This document shows, one piece after another, positions 11,025-22,094 of a DNA stretch of 64,000 bases (position 1 is the first letter of the stretch; every line of letters begins with the position of its first letter). The notes beneath the pieces are model-generated. The model saw only the letters and a list, made by a program, of their open reading frames with translations. It was not told the DNA's origin and did not search any database. The stretch is from positions 149,778,997 to 149,842,996 of the forward strand of contig CM076854.1 in the NCBI GenBank assembly GCA_039519185.1, in the 5' to 3' direction. The stretch is from Astragalus membranaceus (taxonomy: Eukaryota; Streptophyta; Magnoliopsida; Fabales; Fabaceae). Made by a program: the position numbers and the translations under genes.

Positions 11025-12452
11025 TTAAACCCTGTCCGGCATGTAAGGCACAGTGATATCATCCCATAGCAGATGACCTCTGAAAAGCGCTATGGAATGA
11101 AATCGCAAGTGCTGCCATTGGTATTCCCATGGCCTCCATACAACGTCTGTGGGTCGTAAGGCATCCAGCTGACTCCGAAAATGACTAAGCTTCACAACGT
11201 CATTCTTTTTGTTTCTCCACCTGCAGCAACGTGGACGCTCAGAAGAACCCAAATCTCTGCGATCGCCTATGGTGGGAAAATACTCGAAAATCCAACACTG
11301 AAATAATAATGTGAATAAATAAAACAATATTCAAAAAGTAATTAATTATTGGTAAAAAACAAAATCATTAATTATTACCTGGAGCAATGACACGTATCCT
11401 CCACACTGTCTTGTCTTCCAGAAACAAGCATCATTCAGCTGCTCATATAAAATGGCCAAAGCAGCTGGACCCCACGGCCATTGGCCACACTCCTCAAATG
11501 ACTGAATCAGTAGGACCCACTTGACGGGCACATATGTATGACTCTTGTCGGCAAAGATGGTGTAGCCCAACAAGAGCAACATATAGCACCGTGCAGTGTG
11601 ATCAAAATAGCCCAGCTCCAGGTTACCTCTGTAGGCCTCCTCCAAAACGCTGAACCTGAAATACGGTCCTCTGTTGAAACGACACTCTCCCAAGCAATCC
11701 TCGTGCTGTATACTCAGCAACTGAAACCCGGCATAAACGGCCATCTCATTAGTAAATTCATCGCTAGGCTGCCTAAATGGGTCGGTCAAGGGCAAATGGA
11801 GCAAGTTGGACACGTCGTCCAACGTGACAGTCATCTCTCCGAAAGGAAGATGAAATGACCTGGTTTCTGAATGCCACCTCTTCACAAATGCAGAGATCAA
11901 CTCGTGATTGATCGATGACCTGCAAAGGCGTCGAATCAAGCTCCAACAGACGAGCCTGCTGTAACCATGCCTCCACATGTGGGTGGTGCTGTGCAGGTTG
12001 AAACTTAAATATTTTCTGACCATGGGCTGCAACCTTAATTTTACCACGGTCCTGTATAAAATATCATTATATAAATTAAAACATTTTAAACAATAACAAA
12101 AATTTAAATTAATTATTAAAACTGTTACTTCTCCCATACGAAGCCTCGACACCACGTGGGTAGGAAGTCGATGAAACAAAACTTGGTCCCTAGGACCCTG
12201 CTCAACAGGCTCATCATACTAGTCCTGCTGCGGAGCGTCTGCAGCCTCCTTAAAATGGTCCTGGTCCTGATCAACATGAGCCCCACCGGCGTCCCGATCA
12301 CGGACACGCCTGTTACGCTCAGAAGCGTGACCGGCTTGCCTGATCAGCCTAATCCTCCTGGTGCGAGTACTAGGAGCAGGAGTGTGATCTGCATCTCCGC
12401 CTGCTCGCTGTGACGACTCGCCTCGCTCAAAACGTCCTGAACTGCTCGCCAC
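11025..12452 (-). pseudogene. Plant mobile domain (PMD, MAIN/MAIL-like) gene, broken
   Basis: Three minus-strand exons can be traced: 12452-12129 (Ser/Arg/Asp-rich N-terminus, donor AA|GTAACA), 12053-11379 (PMD core; acceptor TACAG, donor AG|GTAATA) and 11297-11025 (PMD end, with WRPWEYQWQ and FRGHLLWDD). The core has WHSETRSFHLPFGEMTVTLDDV, the strongest PMD signature, then QWPWGPAALAILYEQL. In exon 2 the upstream similarity is in a different frame from the core and shifts near 11910, so an indel is likely. The hAT MITE interrupts the gene at its proposed 5' end. PMD proteins occur both as host genes (MAIN, MAIL1; heterochromatin silencing, root meristem) and inside MULEs and retroelements; this one lies within MULE ends. 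It is probably not functional. Confidence 0.8.
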
Positions 12453-13076
12453 TAGGGGTGTTCAAAACCGAACCAAACCAATAGAAAATCGCAAACCGAA
12501 CCAAACCAAACCGAAAACCGCAAAAAACCGCTTCTTATTGGTTTAGTTCGGTTCTTTTTTTCATTGCACTGCGGTTTTGATTATAGAAACCGAACAAAAC
12601 CAAACCAAACCGCAAGTAACACTAAGACTTATTGATTTACAACCTTCCTTACTAACTTACTAGCCCAAATACAATTAATTCTTTGACTCACTTACAAACA
12701 ATCTATATTGTTATGCTATATTTAAAAATTACAATAAAATATTTAATTCAAATTCTCTTAAACATTGTCTTAACTATCTTAAAAGAATTAAAAGAGCGTA
12801 ATTTATATACTACATATATTTGAGTAGATTTTTTCTTAAAGATTTATGTTAGCTATTTTTTATGTTAGTTAATTTTAACTTCGTTTTAAATTATGTTTTG
12901 TCTTGGAAAAAACCGAACCAACCGAACCAATCCAAACCGCATTAGTTTGGTTTGGTTTGGTTCGGTTTTATTTTAGGAAGTCAACCGAACCAAACCAAAC
13001 TGCATGTAGTTTTACCTTGCGGTTCGGTTCACTTTTTATCTCAAAACCGAACCAAACCGCACCGCGAACACCCCTA
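12453..13076. mobile_element. hAT-type MITE (family A, copy 1) in the MULE
   Basis: It begins TAGGGGTGTTCAAAACCGAA and ends GAACACCCCTA, flanked by the perfect 8-bp duplication ctcgccac (12445-12452, 13077-13084). The ends are arrays of AACCGAACCAAACC and its complement GGTTTGGTTCGG; the middle is AT-rich. A second copy of the family is at 30987-31674. Confidence 0.92.
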
Positions 13077-13525
13077 CTCGCCACTGAAAAACACACAAAA
13101 AAAATTAAAAATGAATTTAAAAAAAAAAATTAAAAACTCTGGAAACACCTCGTTTGAGTATGTTTCCGAAAAACTGTATTCAAAAAAATTCCGGAAACAC
13201 CTCAAAGGACGTATTTCCAGAAGTCATTTTTGACTTCCGAAAATACGTCCTCTGACGTGTTTCCGGAAAGTTCATGAAAATAGTTTTCCGTAAACATCCT
13301 CAAACGAGGTGTTTCTGGAAAAATCGCAAGAAAGGCTTTCGGAAATACGTAAAAAGAAGGTATTTCCGAAAGAAAAAAAAACTTAGTGAGATTTTCGGAA
13401 GTATGTGAAAATGAGATGATGGTTTTGGATTTTTAATGTTAGTAAAGGTATTTTCGTCGGATTGCACAAAATGGGGGGATACCAAAAAAAAAAGCCAAAC
13501 AGAAAATAGAAAACCCCTCTGAACA

Positions 13526-13736
13526 GGGAGCAGATCCTCTGTGTTTAACGCGGGAAACTGCACCATGCAGTTAGTGTAAAATAAACTTTTAAAGTCTGGT
13601 GAACAACTTACCCGATTTTAAATGTCTCGATTTTCACAAACATTTAAAATCGGGTAGGTTGTTCACCCGACTTTAAAAGTCTATTTTACACTAACTGCAT
13701 GGTGCAGTTTCCGCGCTAAACACAGGATATGCTCCC
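13526..13736. mobile_element. Foldback MITE with 9-bp duplication
   Basis: Two arms of about 95-100 bp pair almost completely around a short loop near 13625-13640, starting GGGAGCAGATCC and ending GGATATGCTCCC. The flanks are ctctgaaca on both sides (13517-13525, 13737-13745), so it moved as a unit, most likely by a Mutator-type transposase. The RNA would form a long hairpin. It lies about 0.75 kb upstream of the bHLH start codon. Confidence 0.85.
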
Positions 13737-13745
13737 CTCTGAACA

Positions 13746-14487
13746 TGGCCCTCCGAACCAAATTGAGGGTTTACTAATTTATTTATTAAAATTTCACCGG
13801 AAATTTTCTTCCCTCAAGAGGCATGTAGAGAAGTTCATCAACCAAAAAAAACCATATATGCGTGTCGATTATTATTGAAGAAATATGAATCCCGTGTCCA
13901 TCATCACCGACAATATAAAGCGAATTTTTTTGGTCAAAAAATAATATAAAGCGAAATTTGGTTGTTGGACCACCCAAAAAATAAAAAAAAGAACAACAAA
14001 CAGAAAAGGGGAAGAGAGGGGTTAGCTACAATTTCAGATCTGAGTCAAATGATGAAATGAACCTCTTTTCAATTTCAGGTTTATCTAATCTTAGTAACTC
14101 TATTGACTATTGAAGCTTCACACTCCTAGCCGATACAAAGACCCAAAAAAACCCTAATATTCGGGTTCCAGGTAATTCCTCATTTTTTCTCTCTATGCAT
14201 GTTCGCGAGTTTCTAATCTTTGTTGTAATTGGGCCCGTTAAGCTTGGACTCTATACCAAGTTAGATTATTTCCGATATTAATTAAGTATCTGGTTATCTG
14301 TCTTTGGTATATCCGAGCATAAGCTTCTGAGCTTGTTTCCTAATTTGTTGAAATTTTTGGTGGATGAATAGTTAGAAGAAATTCTGACTCAAATTGGGAT
14401 CTGTCGAGGTTTTCTAATTTATTTTTGCTGAAAGTTTGAATTTTGAAGAGGTTAATTAGTTATTAACTTAGGGCAAGACACAGAAAG
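13746..14487 (+). promoter_or_regulatory. Upstream region and probable intron-containing 5' UTR of the bHLH gene
   Basis: Between the foldback MITE and the ATG. A plausible 5' UTR intron runs from a CCAG|GTAATTCC donor near 14171 to an acceptor near 14470 (ACTTAG or CACAG), close before the ATG. No unambiguous TATA box was picked out. Confidence 0.45.
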
Positions 14488-16008
14488 ATGGCAGGTGAGA
14501 GGTTTTGTGAGAAGGAAGAAGATAAGGCTATGTTGGAATCTGTATTGGGCACAGATGCTGTTGCTTTTTTCAGTTCTGCAGTTTCCAAAGATGTTTTTTC
14601 CGATGTTATTGTTGTTGTTCCACCTGGTCCTGATTTGGGTATCCACCAACGGTTGTGTCATCTTGTTGAGGGATCTAAGTGGGACTATGCCATTTTGTGG
14701 CAAGTTGCTGGTTTGAAATCTGGTGGCTATGTGTTAAAATGGGGTGATGGGCATTGCCAAGATTCTAAAGGGTGTAAAAGGAGTGAGCAGGAGGGGGAGG
14801 AAGATGGTGTCAAGAGGCGGGTGTTGGGGAAGCTTCATGCTTGTTGCGGTGGAACGGATTCGATTGAGGCTATTTATAAAAAGTTGGATAAGGTCTCAGA
14901 TTTGAATATGTTCTATTTGGCCTCAATGTATTATGTATTTGGTTTTAATTCCCAGTATGGTCCTGGCAATTCTTTTAAGTCTGGTAAATCATCTTGGGTT
15001 TCAGAATCTGGTAGTTGTTCAAGCCAATATGAATCGAGATCGTTTCTGGCGAAATCTGCTGGTTTTCAAACAGTTGCTTTTGTACCACTCAAGGCCGGGG
15101 TTGTCGAGCTTGGTTCGGTGGAAATGAGGCCTGAAGAGCAGGGTGTTTTGGATATGGTTAGGACGACATTTGGGGAATCTAGTTTTGGACAGGCGAAGGC
15201 GTTACCCAAAATTTTTGGGCATGAGTTAAGCTTGGGGGATACAAAATCTCAGTCCATAACTATTAGTTTCTCCCCGAAGGTGGAAGAAGATTCTGGTTTC
15301 ACTTCAGACTCTTACGAAGTACAGGTACTAGGGGCAAACCATGCTTATGGAAATTCTTCCAATGGGTGTGTAGGAGATAGTAGTGAGGCAAAGATGTTCC
15401 CTCAGTTAAATCAAATGATTCCTGGGAATTTTACTTCTCAAGGAAGGGTTTCTTGTATGGATTTGGGCAACGAAGACGCATCCTCGCCTCTTACAGACGA
15501 GCGTAAGCCTAGGAAAAGAGGTAGAAAGCCTGCCAATGGGAGAGAGGAACCACTGAATCATGTTGAAGCAGAGAGGCAACGACGAGAGAAGCTTAACCAG
15601 AGGTTTTATGCCTTAAGAGCTGTTGTTCCTAACATATCTAAAATGGACAAGGCATCCCTGCTTGGTGATGCTATTACTCATATCACTGATCTCCAAAAGA
15701 AGATCAAGGTTATGGAAGCTGAAAAAGACATGGTTAACAATAAAGGGGTCCAACAGTTGTCATTGCAAGATATGGATTTTCAGGCTAGAAAGGATGATGC
15801 AGTTGTGAGAGTGAGCTGCCCCTTGGATATTCACCCAGTTTCTGGAATTGTTAAAGTGTTGAGAGAACATCAAATTGTAGCTCAAGAGGCCAACATTTCA
15901 ACTGCACATGATAAGGTAGTTCATACATTCTCCATAAGAACTCAAGGTGGGGAAGCTGCTGCAGTACAGTTGAAAGAAAAGCTTGAAGCATCTTTATCTC
16001 AAAATTAA
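14488..16008 (+). CDS. bHLH-MYC transcription factor, bHLH13/JAM type
   Basis: An intact single exon of 506 residues. It has an N-terminal bHLH-MYC_N region (about 10-210) with WDYAILWQVAG and LGSVEMRPEEQGVLDMVR, corresponding to the JAZ-interacting part of MYC proteins. A basic stretch RKPRKRGRKPANG precedes the bHLH at about 350-410. The basic region has H358, E362 and R366 (HxxxExxxR), the E-box/G-box reading set; the helix-loop-helix is followed by a leucine zipper-like helix, and the C-terminus (about 430-500) looks like an ACT-like fold. The length and the lack of an obvious acidic activation domain fit the JAM group (bHLH3/13/17), which represses jasmonate responses by competing with MYC2; that role is from family knowledge. 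No frame breaks. The start is the first Met of the conserved MAGERF-like N-terminus. Confidence 0.92.
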   Translation: MAGERFCEKEEDKAMLESVLGTDAVAFFSSAVSKDVFSDVIVVVPPGPDLGIHQRLCHLVEGSKWDYAILWQVAGLKSGGYVLKWGDGHCQDSKGCKRSEQEGEEDGVKRRVLGKLHACCGGTDSIEAIYKKLDKVSDLNMFYLASMYYVFGFNSQYGPGNSFKSGKSSWVSESGSCSSQYESRSFLAKSAGFQTVAFVPLKAGVVELGSVEMRPEEQGVLDMVRTTFGESSFGQAKALPKIFGHELSLGDTKSQSITISFSPKVEEDSGFTSDSYEVQVLGANHAYGNSSNGCVGDSSEAKMFPQLNQMIPGNFTSQGRVSCMDLGNEDASSPLTDERKPRKRGRKPANGREEPLNHVEAERQRREKLNQRFYALRAVVPNISKMDKASLLGDAITHITDLQKKIKVMEAEKDMVNNKGVQQLSLQDMDFQARKDDAVVRVSCPLDIHPVSGIVKVLREHQIVAQEANISTAHDKVVHTFSIRTQGGEAAAVQLKEKLEASLSQN

Positions 16009-17400
16009 TGGTAAATGAATTGTATGTAGAATATATCTCAATCCAAACTAGGGAAAAAAAATGTATGGCTGTCATGCTAGCTTACATTACATGACAGTGT
16101 TTTTAGAGAACTTTGTTAGTTATAATCTTAATTGTAAGATATGGAGCTAGAAATCCCTTTGTACTTCACTAAATCAGTAATCTGTCTTTTTGATAATCTC
16201 TGCCAATTGCAGACCTGAATTATGTATTTACGTATATACAGATCAAATGCATGAGTTAAACTTCAATTAAATGTAATATACTATAAGTATAAAATAAATA
16301 AGAAGGTGCCATATTATTGTAGCAGCCAGGAATTTACTTTTGCCACTACTCAGCTATCTAACTTTATAACTATTTAACTTTATAACAATTTGTAAAAAAA
16401 AAAGCTATTTAACTTTATAACTGAGACAAACTTTCTGTTCAAAGATTTACATGCTTTTATAATTTAGATTTCATTTGAAGACAAGGTTTTCTTGAGAGTT
16501 TCATAAATCATAATGGATTTGGATTCACCGCAGTATCTGTCTCTCCCTTTTTTTAACCACCTCTTTTCAATTTACCCAAAAACCAGCCTTCTCTAACAAA
16601 TGCAGGAGCGTGCAGGGGATTCAATGTAGTGAATCTAATCTGTCAAAATCCGCCCCTCCTACGCATAAAATTAGAAATGATAGCTAAACGTGGATGGACA
16701 TCATGGACCAAACAGGTAACAATTGCCCGTTTAGGGACATCAAAAGCAAAATAGATACTCTAAAGTACAAAAGGAGGCTGGAGTAAAATTACCATGGAGC
16801 AATTGGTAATTGAAAAACGCAATGGCAATTACATTCTTCTTTGAAATTTCAATTTTCAAATTGAAGTGTAGGTTGTTTACTTTCTGAATATTTATGTGTG
16901 GTACGTGACAACTGTTTTTCAAATTCTAATTCCATATATTATTGTATTTAGTACTTACATTCCATAATTAATAGTGATCAAGTTTTTTTACAAGATTTCT
17001 TTGAAGTTATTTAGTTGTGTTTGTGTGGAATGAGATTAGCCGACTGGTAAACCAACTCTTATGAACAACATTCGCTTTTTCTTTGGTTGATTACGTTGAG
17101 GAAGGAACGCTGTCCCCATGGTTTTTTAACTAACAAGACTAAACTAAGCTAAGAAAATATAATAGACAAATGTAAATTGCAATGAAATTGTGTTTATCCG
17201 CTAATCTACTATAATCTATAATACTTGAACAAGAAGATGGTTGCACAAATAAGATCCAAAGCGTCATGTGTAAACACTAAGCATTAGGGTCGATTCGCCC
17301 CCACCAGTTTATGCAAACCGAATGCAAATGGGTAAAATGGCGAATTCCCTTCAGGATACTTTGGAATCATTGATGTATTTTGCACAATCACACCAAGCGA
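16009..17400. other. 3' UTR of the bHLH gene and AT-rich spacer
   Basis: The first 200-300 bases are the likely 3' UTR. The remainder shows no coding potential, domain similarity or delimited transposon. Confidence 0.5.
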
Positions 17401-17446
17401 TAGGTAGGTAGGTAGATAGATAGATAAATAGATAGATAGATACAAA
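17401..17446. repeat. TAGG/TAGA microsatellite
   Basis: Tandem GTAG then ATAG tetranucleotides, with slight interruptions. Confidence 0.85.
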
Positions 17447-17507
17447 AATAATATCATCGTTTATTTTTTCTTAGCTAAACATGAGTACATTTTTTATCCC
17501 TTTCTTT

Positions 17508-17794
17508 TTAGGGATTTCTAATATGAATGCCAAAATATGGTGCAAACTTGGATGCACGAATTGGCGGAAAGTGACAAATGCAATTTCCAGAGTCGTCGCA
17601 CGATCCTATACCACCAAGTTCCTTGCAGTTTTCGTTGCAGCCAGAGCAAGTATCCCCTACTATTTGCGGCCGCATCTTAGAATCAGAAACCTTGTGCTCA
17701 ACTATCATGTCTCCATTTGCACTGTAATAACAAATTAAGTCCATATGTAAATAAGCATATAAGAACTCACTTCATTGAATATGCAAAGTTACTA

Positions 17795-17886
<92 letters not shown>

Positions 17887-18485
17887 GGGTAAAAATATGG
17901 TGCATACTTGGATGCATGAATTGGAGGAAAGTGGCAATTGCAATTGCCAGAGTCGTCACAAGATCCTGTACCACCAAGTTGCTTGCAGTTTTCGTTGCAG
18001 CCAGAGCAAGTATCCCCCACTATCTGTGGCTGCAGCTTAGAATAAGAAACATTGTGCTTAACTACCACGTCTCCATTTGCACTGTAAAAATAAATTAAAT
18101 TCATAAGTAAACAAGCATATAAGAACTCATTTCATTGAACATGATAATATGGGTAAAAATATGGTACATACTTGGATGAACGAGTTGGTGGAAAGTGACA
18201 AATGCAATTTCCAGAGTCGTCGCAAGATCCCGTGCCACCAAGTTGCTTGCAATTTTCGTTGCAGCCAGAGCAAGTCTCCCCCACTATTTGTGGTTGCAGC
18301 TCAAAATCAGAAACATCGTGCTCAACTATCACGTCTCCATTTGCACTGTATCAATAAATTAAATCCATAAGTAAATAAGCATTATAATTAGAACTCACAC
18401 ACATACACATAACGGTAAAAACATACCACATCAACATTAAGAAGAGAGCCAAAGTAGCAAGAGAAAAGTTGTTTTGAGTTTTCAT
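17508..18485 (-). CDS. Secreted cysteine-rich protein with three tandem domain exons
   Basis: Proposed model, minus strand: exon 1 18427-18485, exon 2 18172-18345, exon 3 17908-18081, exon 4 17508-17721; 206 residues. Exon 1 encodes a signal peptide (MKTQNN then a Leu/Ala-rich core) and ends TG|GTATGT. Exons 2 and 3 are each exactly 174 nt, begin after TACAG and end AA|GTATG, all junctions in phase 2, so they can be joined in any number without shifting frame. Exon 4 starts the same way but reads through its weak donor (GTTTGC) to a stop at 17508. Each copy carries the spacing C-x2-C-x3-C-x8-C-x5-C-x-C, then HFPP. The products look like extracellular knottin/defensin-like domains, but I do not recognise the family. 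Alternatives are mutually exclusive or skipped exons. A TATA box lies about 100 bp upstream. Confidence 0.72.
17799..17879. repeat. (AT)n microsatellite in the last intron of the cysteine-rich gene
   Basis: About 40 uninterrupted AT units between exons 3 and 4. It accounts for most of the extra length of that intron relative to the intron between exons 2 and 3. Confidence 0.97.
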
Positions 18486-18580
18486 TTTTGCAAGCTAGAG
18501 ACAGGTTACCTAAGAATTGTGTAGTTTTGAGTAGTTTTTTTATCGGTAGTTTTTTTTGTTGACAATTTTATAATGTATAT

Positions 18581-18590
18581 GTATATATAG
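18581..18590 (-). promoter_or_regulatory. Candidate TATA box of the cysteine-rich gene
   Basis: On the minus strand this reads CTATATATAC, about 96 bases before the start codon, leaving a normal-length 5' UTR. Confidence 0.55.
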
Positions 18591-18599
18591 GGACGATTC

Positions 18600-18989
18600 A
18601 ATTGAGAACATATTTATTATTAGAAGTTAGGAAATTTGATTAAAATTAATGGTACAGATTACATTATTAATTACAGAATATCATATAATTGTTTTGTTTT
18701 TAACTAAAAAGAATATTGTATTTATTAAGTAGTTTGAATACTCAATTTTAATCTAACGAAATTAAATCTTATTATTTCTCATAATAAACAAGCCTTCTAC
18801 ACAATCTGTACGTTTTTGTTGATGAATTTGTATCTGAGATTAAAAAAAATCTAAAATATTTAAAATAAAGGTATGTTTTAAATTAGAAAATTTTTTTTTG
18901 ACTAAAGAAAAAGTTGTTTAACGTAAAAAGTTATATTAAATATATTTTTTTGAAAAGTTATAGAAAAATAAATTAAGATTAAAAATCGC

Positions 18990-19037
<48 letters not shown>

Positions 19038-19831
19038 AAACAAACATTAATTGTGAGAGAATGAATGATTAGACATTAATGGTAAAAAAAGAGAAATTAA
19101 AAAAAAAGTTGAACTTTTTGCCAAAATCAAGAAGGTGTAGGATGCTTACTTACTCCTAAACTAAGAAGTACTCTTCTGGGAACAAATTTTTATTATGATA
19201 AACGAGAATATTTAATTATAATTGTTTGATTAAAATTAAAGGCACATATTAAATCGTTAAATACATGATATCTTGTGAATGCAAGGGAGTTCCGAGTCAT
19301 GATGCTAGTGTAGAGGGAATCCGTGTAGACTCTTCAATATATTCAGAAGATATTCTTTCTAATGAGTCGGGCAAGGTTGCTGCCCTTTTAGAATCACTCG
19401 AAAATGATTTAAATACCACAATTTTTTGATAGAGTAAAATCTGACTTAATGATTTTACACAAGCATTGAACAACAGTTAAAAAAGGAAGCCCACTAGAGA
19501 TTATTGATAACACTAATAAGGCCGAGACTTAGTCCTCAATGGTCAAATCTAAAGTGCAGAAGTATACAATGAGGAAGAATAGAAAGTGTAACTTTAGATA
19601 CGCTTAATTTATTGTTATATAATTAATTTTTTTTGTTTTGCATCGGTGGTTTTTGTCCCCCCATGTTTTGTTTATTATTTTTTTCCTTTTTTTAATATTT
19701 ATTTTTTAACAAAAGAAAGGGACATGGAGCCTCGTTGAAATGTAAAACCCTATTTAAGGAAAAAGCATCAAGAAAGAAAAATAGTACCCCCCATAAATTT
19801 TATTGATAAAAAATGAAAGAGAAACAAGATT
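18600..19831. other. AT-rich spacer
   Basis: Upstream of the cysteine-rich gene. It contains an (AT)n run at 18995-19034 and a 44-codon open stretch (about 19282-19428, ending TGA) with charged, non-repetitive composition that I could not assign. Otherwise nothing is supported. Confidence 0.5.
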
Positions 19832-19848
19832 ATATGAAGTCAGGATTT

Positions 19849-20040
19849 AACCCAGATCGTGGGGTTCAGCGGTTGGGGCTGATCCCCTCTTAACCAAGGG
19901 TCGGGGGTTCGATCCCCACCTTGGGTACGGAGCAACGTTAAAACTCTGGGCCAGCTGTCTTGCCCATCGAGGCACCTACAATTCAGTGAGCAGATTAGTC
20001 ACTACGGTCGGCGGTGGATACCCTGGGTAAAACCAAAAAA
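19849..20040 (+). mobile_element. SINE with perfect 17-bp target-site duplication
   Basis: The body contains A-box-like TGGGGTTCAGCGG and B-box GGTTCGATCCCC sequences of a tRNA-derived promoter, then a tRNA-unrelated region with CAGATTAGTCACTACGG, and ends in ACCAAAAAA. Flanks atatgaagtcaggattt (19832-19848 and 20041-20057) are identical. Related copies are at 22095, 36077 (minus) and 39528, sharing a GATTAGTCAT-like core. Confidence 0.88.
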
Positions 20041-20153
20041 ATATGAAGTCAGGATTTCAAAGTCCATAATATCTTTTTTTTGAATATTTTTTTTGGCTTA
20101 CAAAAAAATACAAAATATCTTGTGATATTTAATTAAAAAGAAAACAAACCATA

Positions 20154-20156
<3 letters not shown>

Positions 20157-20211
<55 letters not shown>
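20157..20211. repeat. (AT)n microsatellite
   Basis: About 27 TA units. Confidence 0.95.
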
Positions 20212-20215
<4 letters not shown>

Positions 20216-20239
20216 CTTTCTCATTTATTTTAATAATCA

Positions 20240-20528
20240 AGTGGGTTTTTTCTTTTGTACCCCTTCTTCTCCCCTATACCCCCATAATTGCCTAAATCCC
20301 CAAAATACCCCTCAAAAGTTAAAAGAAAATTATTATTTTTTTTAAAATTTCAGGAATTACCTCAAAAGAGGATAATTCTGAAAGGCTATTTTGTAAACTT
20401 TCCGGAAACACCTCAATGACGTATTTTATTCCGGAAAGTTCTTTCTGGAATCATCCTCTTTGGAGGTAATTTCGGAAAATAGAGTATAAAAGATTTTCGG
20501 AATTATGCCAAAACACATAATTTCGGAA
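20240..20528. mobile_element. Truncated terminus of the same MULE family as 10830-13496
   Basis: It begins with a T-rich/GTACCCC end and continues with ATACCCCCATAA, CCCCAAAATACCCCTC and TTCCGGAAACACCTC motifs that align with the left terminus of the 10830 element. No partner end or TSD was found. Confidence 0.6.
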
Positions 20529-20570
20529 GTCATTAATTACAAGATCACACAAGATCTTGTAATTAATGAC
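20529..20570. repeat. Short perfect inverted repeat
   Basis: Two 18-base arms (GTCATTAATTACAAGATC and its complement, 20529-20546 and 20553-20570) flank a 6-base loop. It directly follows the MULE terminus and may be part of that element. Confidence 0.7.
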
Positions 20571-21712
20571 GTAATCTGAATCATTAATTTTAATCTGACG
20601 ATTATAATTAAGAGTTCTCTTTTTTCACCGTGAGAACTAATTCTCATTTGATACACGGTCCCTATATATAAACTTGATACGCTCCCTATATATAAATCAC
20701 TATATATATAGGAGTGCAAATAGAGGTGTTTAGTCGAGTCAATTTGTAGAGTTTCATGTAATTTATGATCTTAAGCTTGTGGTGTGCGTCTTGACTGAGG
20801 CTCATCAAAGTCCTAGTTTTACGCTAAATCTAAGCATGTTTTCTAGGATATTTCTCTTGGATGTTTGAGGAGTAGATTTAGAGACTAGGTGTTTTCTTAA
20901 GTGACTTTAGATATCAATTTGATTGTGTCCTTCTATCTGTCTTGTTAGTTAGACCTTTCAGATTGATTATCCATTTTTATCCTTCTCGAGCCTTTGTTAT
21001 GAATATGAGCATCTTTCCTCACGATAAATAGCAACTATGTTATAATTAGTGTTTCATCTAAAGACATTAGAATCACAACATCGTATATTTAGTGTTTCAC
21101 ACTAAATATGATGTGCAGTTTTTGTCACGATTAAAGCAACATAATTGTTAAACACTTAAATTTAAGGTTTTTGCGACAGTTGTTTTGTCTTTTTGGTATG
21201 CCAGTTGGATCAAAGCAGGGGATGGTGTGTGAAGGTGAAGTGGTCGGTCACATGTACATCGTGAAGAAGATTATATACTTCTTGTTGCTTTTGAGTCGGG
21301 TCGTTGTCAAATGTCTTTCAAATATCAACTCACCCCTTTCCTATGTTGCTTCCTTATGTATTTTTTCGCCACCTTGAATTGAATTCCTCCTTTGAAACAT
21401 TCCAATTTCTAACCCATTGAATCCCAAAATTTGAGTTACCTAACATTGTGTTTGATTCTAAATAATAGATATTGTGAAGAGAGAAATATTGTGAAGAGAG
21501 AGTTTGAGGTACTCTATAATCAATACTATAATAAACAAACTCTTACGTTACATCACACAGATCAATAGATGATATTGAAACTAACTATTATCAGTTAAAT
21601 AACCCTAAACGTTTAATAACATCACCTAAATAGGGGTAAAAATGGAACTCATTTTTTAATGCAAGTAAACATTAGCGCTTGTTTATTATAAGGAGAATTC
21701 TACCATACCCAT
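20571..21712. other. Spacer without recognised genes
   Basis: Only short open frames. No domain similarity or transposon boundary was identified. Confidence 0.45.
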
Positions 21713-22094
21713 CACTACAAAAAAAGGCTTATTTGTGAGGGAAAGTTATTCCCTCGCTAAAACTGACGTTAGCGAGGGAATGTGGAATGTCGTTCCAGCT
21801 CTAGGTTAGCGACGGAATTAGTGGCATTAGCGACGGACCAGTCCCTCGCTAAGTGGAGGCGGAAATTTGAAAAGTTTAGCACAAAAAACAAGGTCATTAG
21901 CGACGGAATTGGTCCCTCGCTAATGTGAATCTGACCGTTGCGCAGTGCTTGGGAAGTGGGATTTGCTGTTAGCGACGGAACTAACTCCCTCGCTAATGCC
22001 AAGTGACAGTTAGCGACGGAACTAAGTTCCACGCAAAGGGCAATTTTTTTTTTACTTTAAATAACCACACACCACACACTCTCTTCTAACCAAC

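Larger units (their letters stand above)
10830..13496. mobile_element. Mutator-like element (MULE) carrying a plant mobile domain gene
   Basis: The left end GGCCTTTTTTTGTACCCC and the inverted right end GGCTTTTTTTTTTGGTATCC form short imperfect TIRs. The flanks are the 9-bp direct repeat aaacagaaa (10821-10829, 13497-13505), the MULE size. Just inside both ends are runs of TTCCGGAAA..CACCTC inverted motifs. No MURA-type transposase is visible; the cargo is a minus-strand PMD gene (11025-12452). A hAT MITE (12453-13076) inserted later. A second, truncated terminus of the same family is at about 20240. Confidence 0.82.

Noticed and set aside
14488..16008. MYC2-type activator
   Set aside because: The shorter length and missing acidic activation region fit the bHLH13/JAM group better.
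17717..18104. Several overlapping ORFs translating as Ile-Tyr repeats
   Set aside because: They are read through the (AT)n microsatellite at 17799-17879; only the cysteine-rich exons on the minus strand are supported.
17508..18485. NCR nodule peptide or canonical plant defensin
   Set aside because: The Cys spacing (C-x2-C-x3-C-x8-C-x5-C-x-C) does not fit the NCR or defensin patterns I know.
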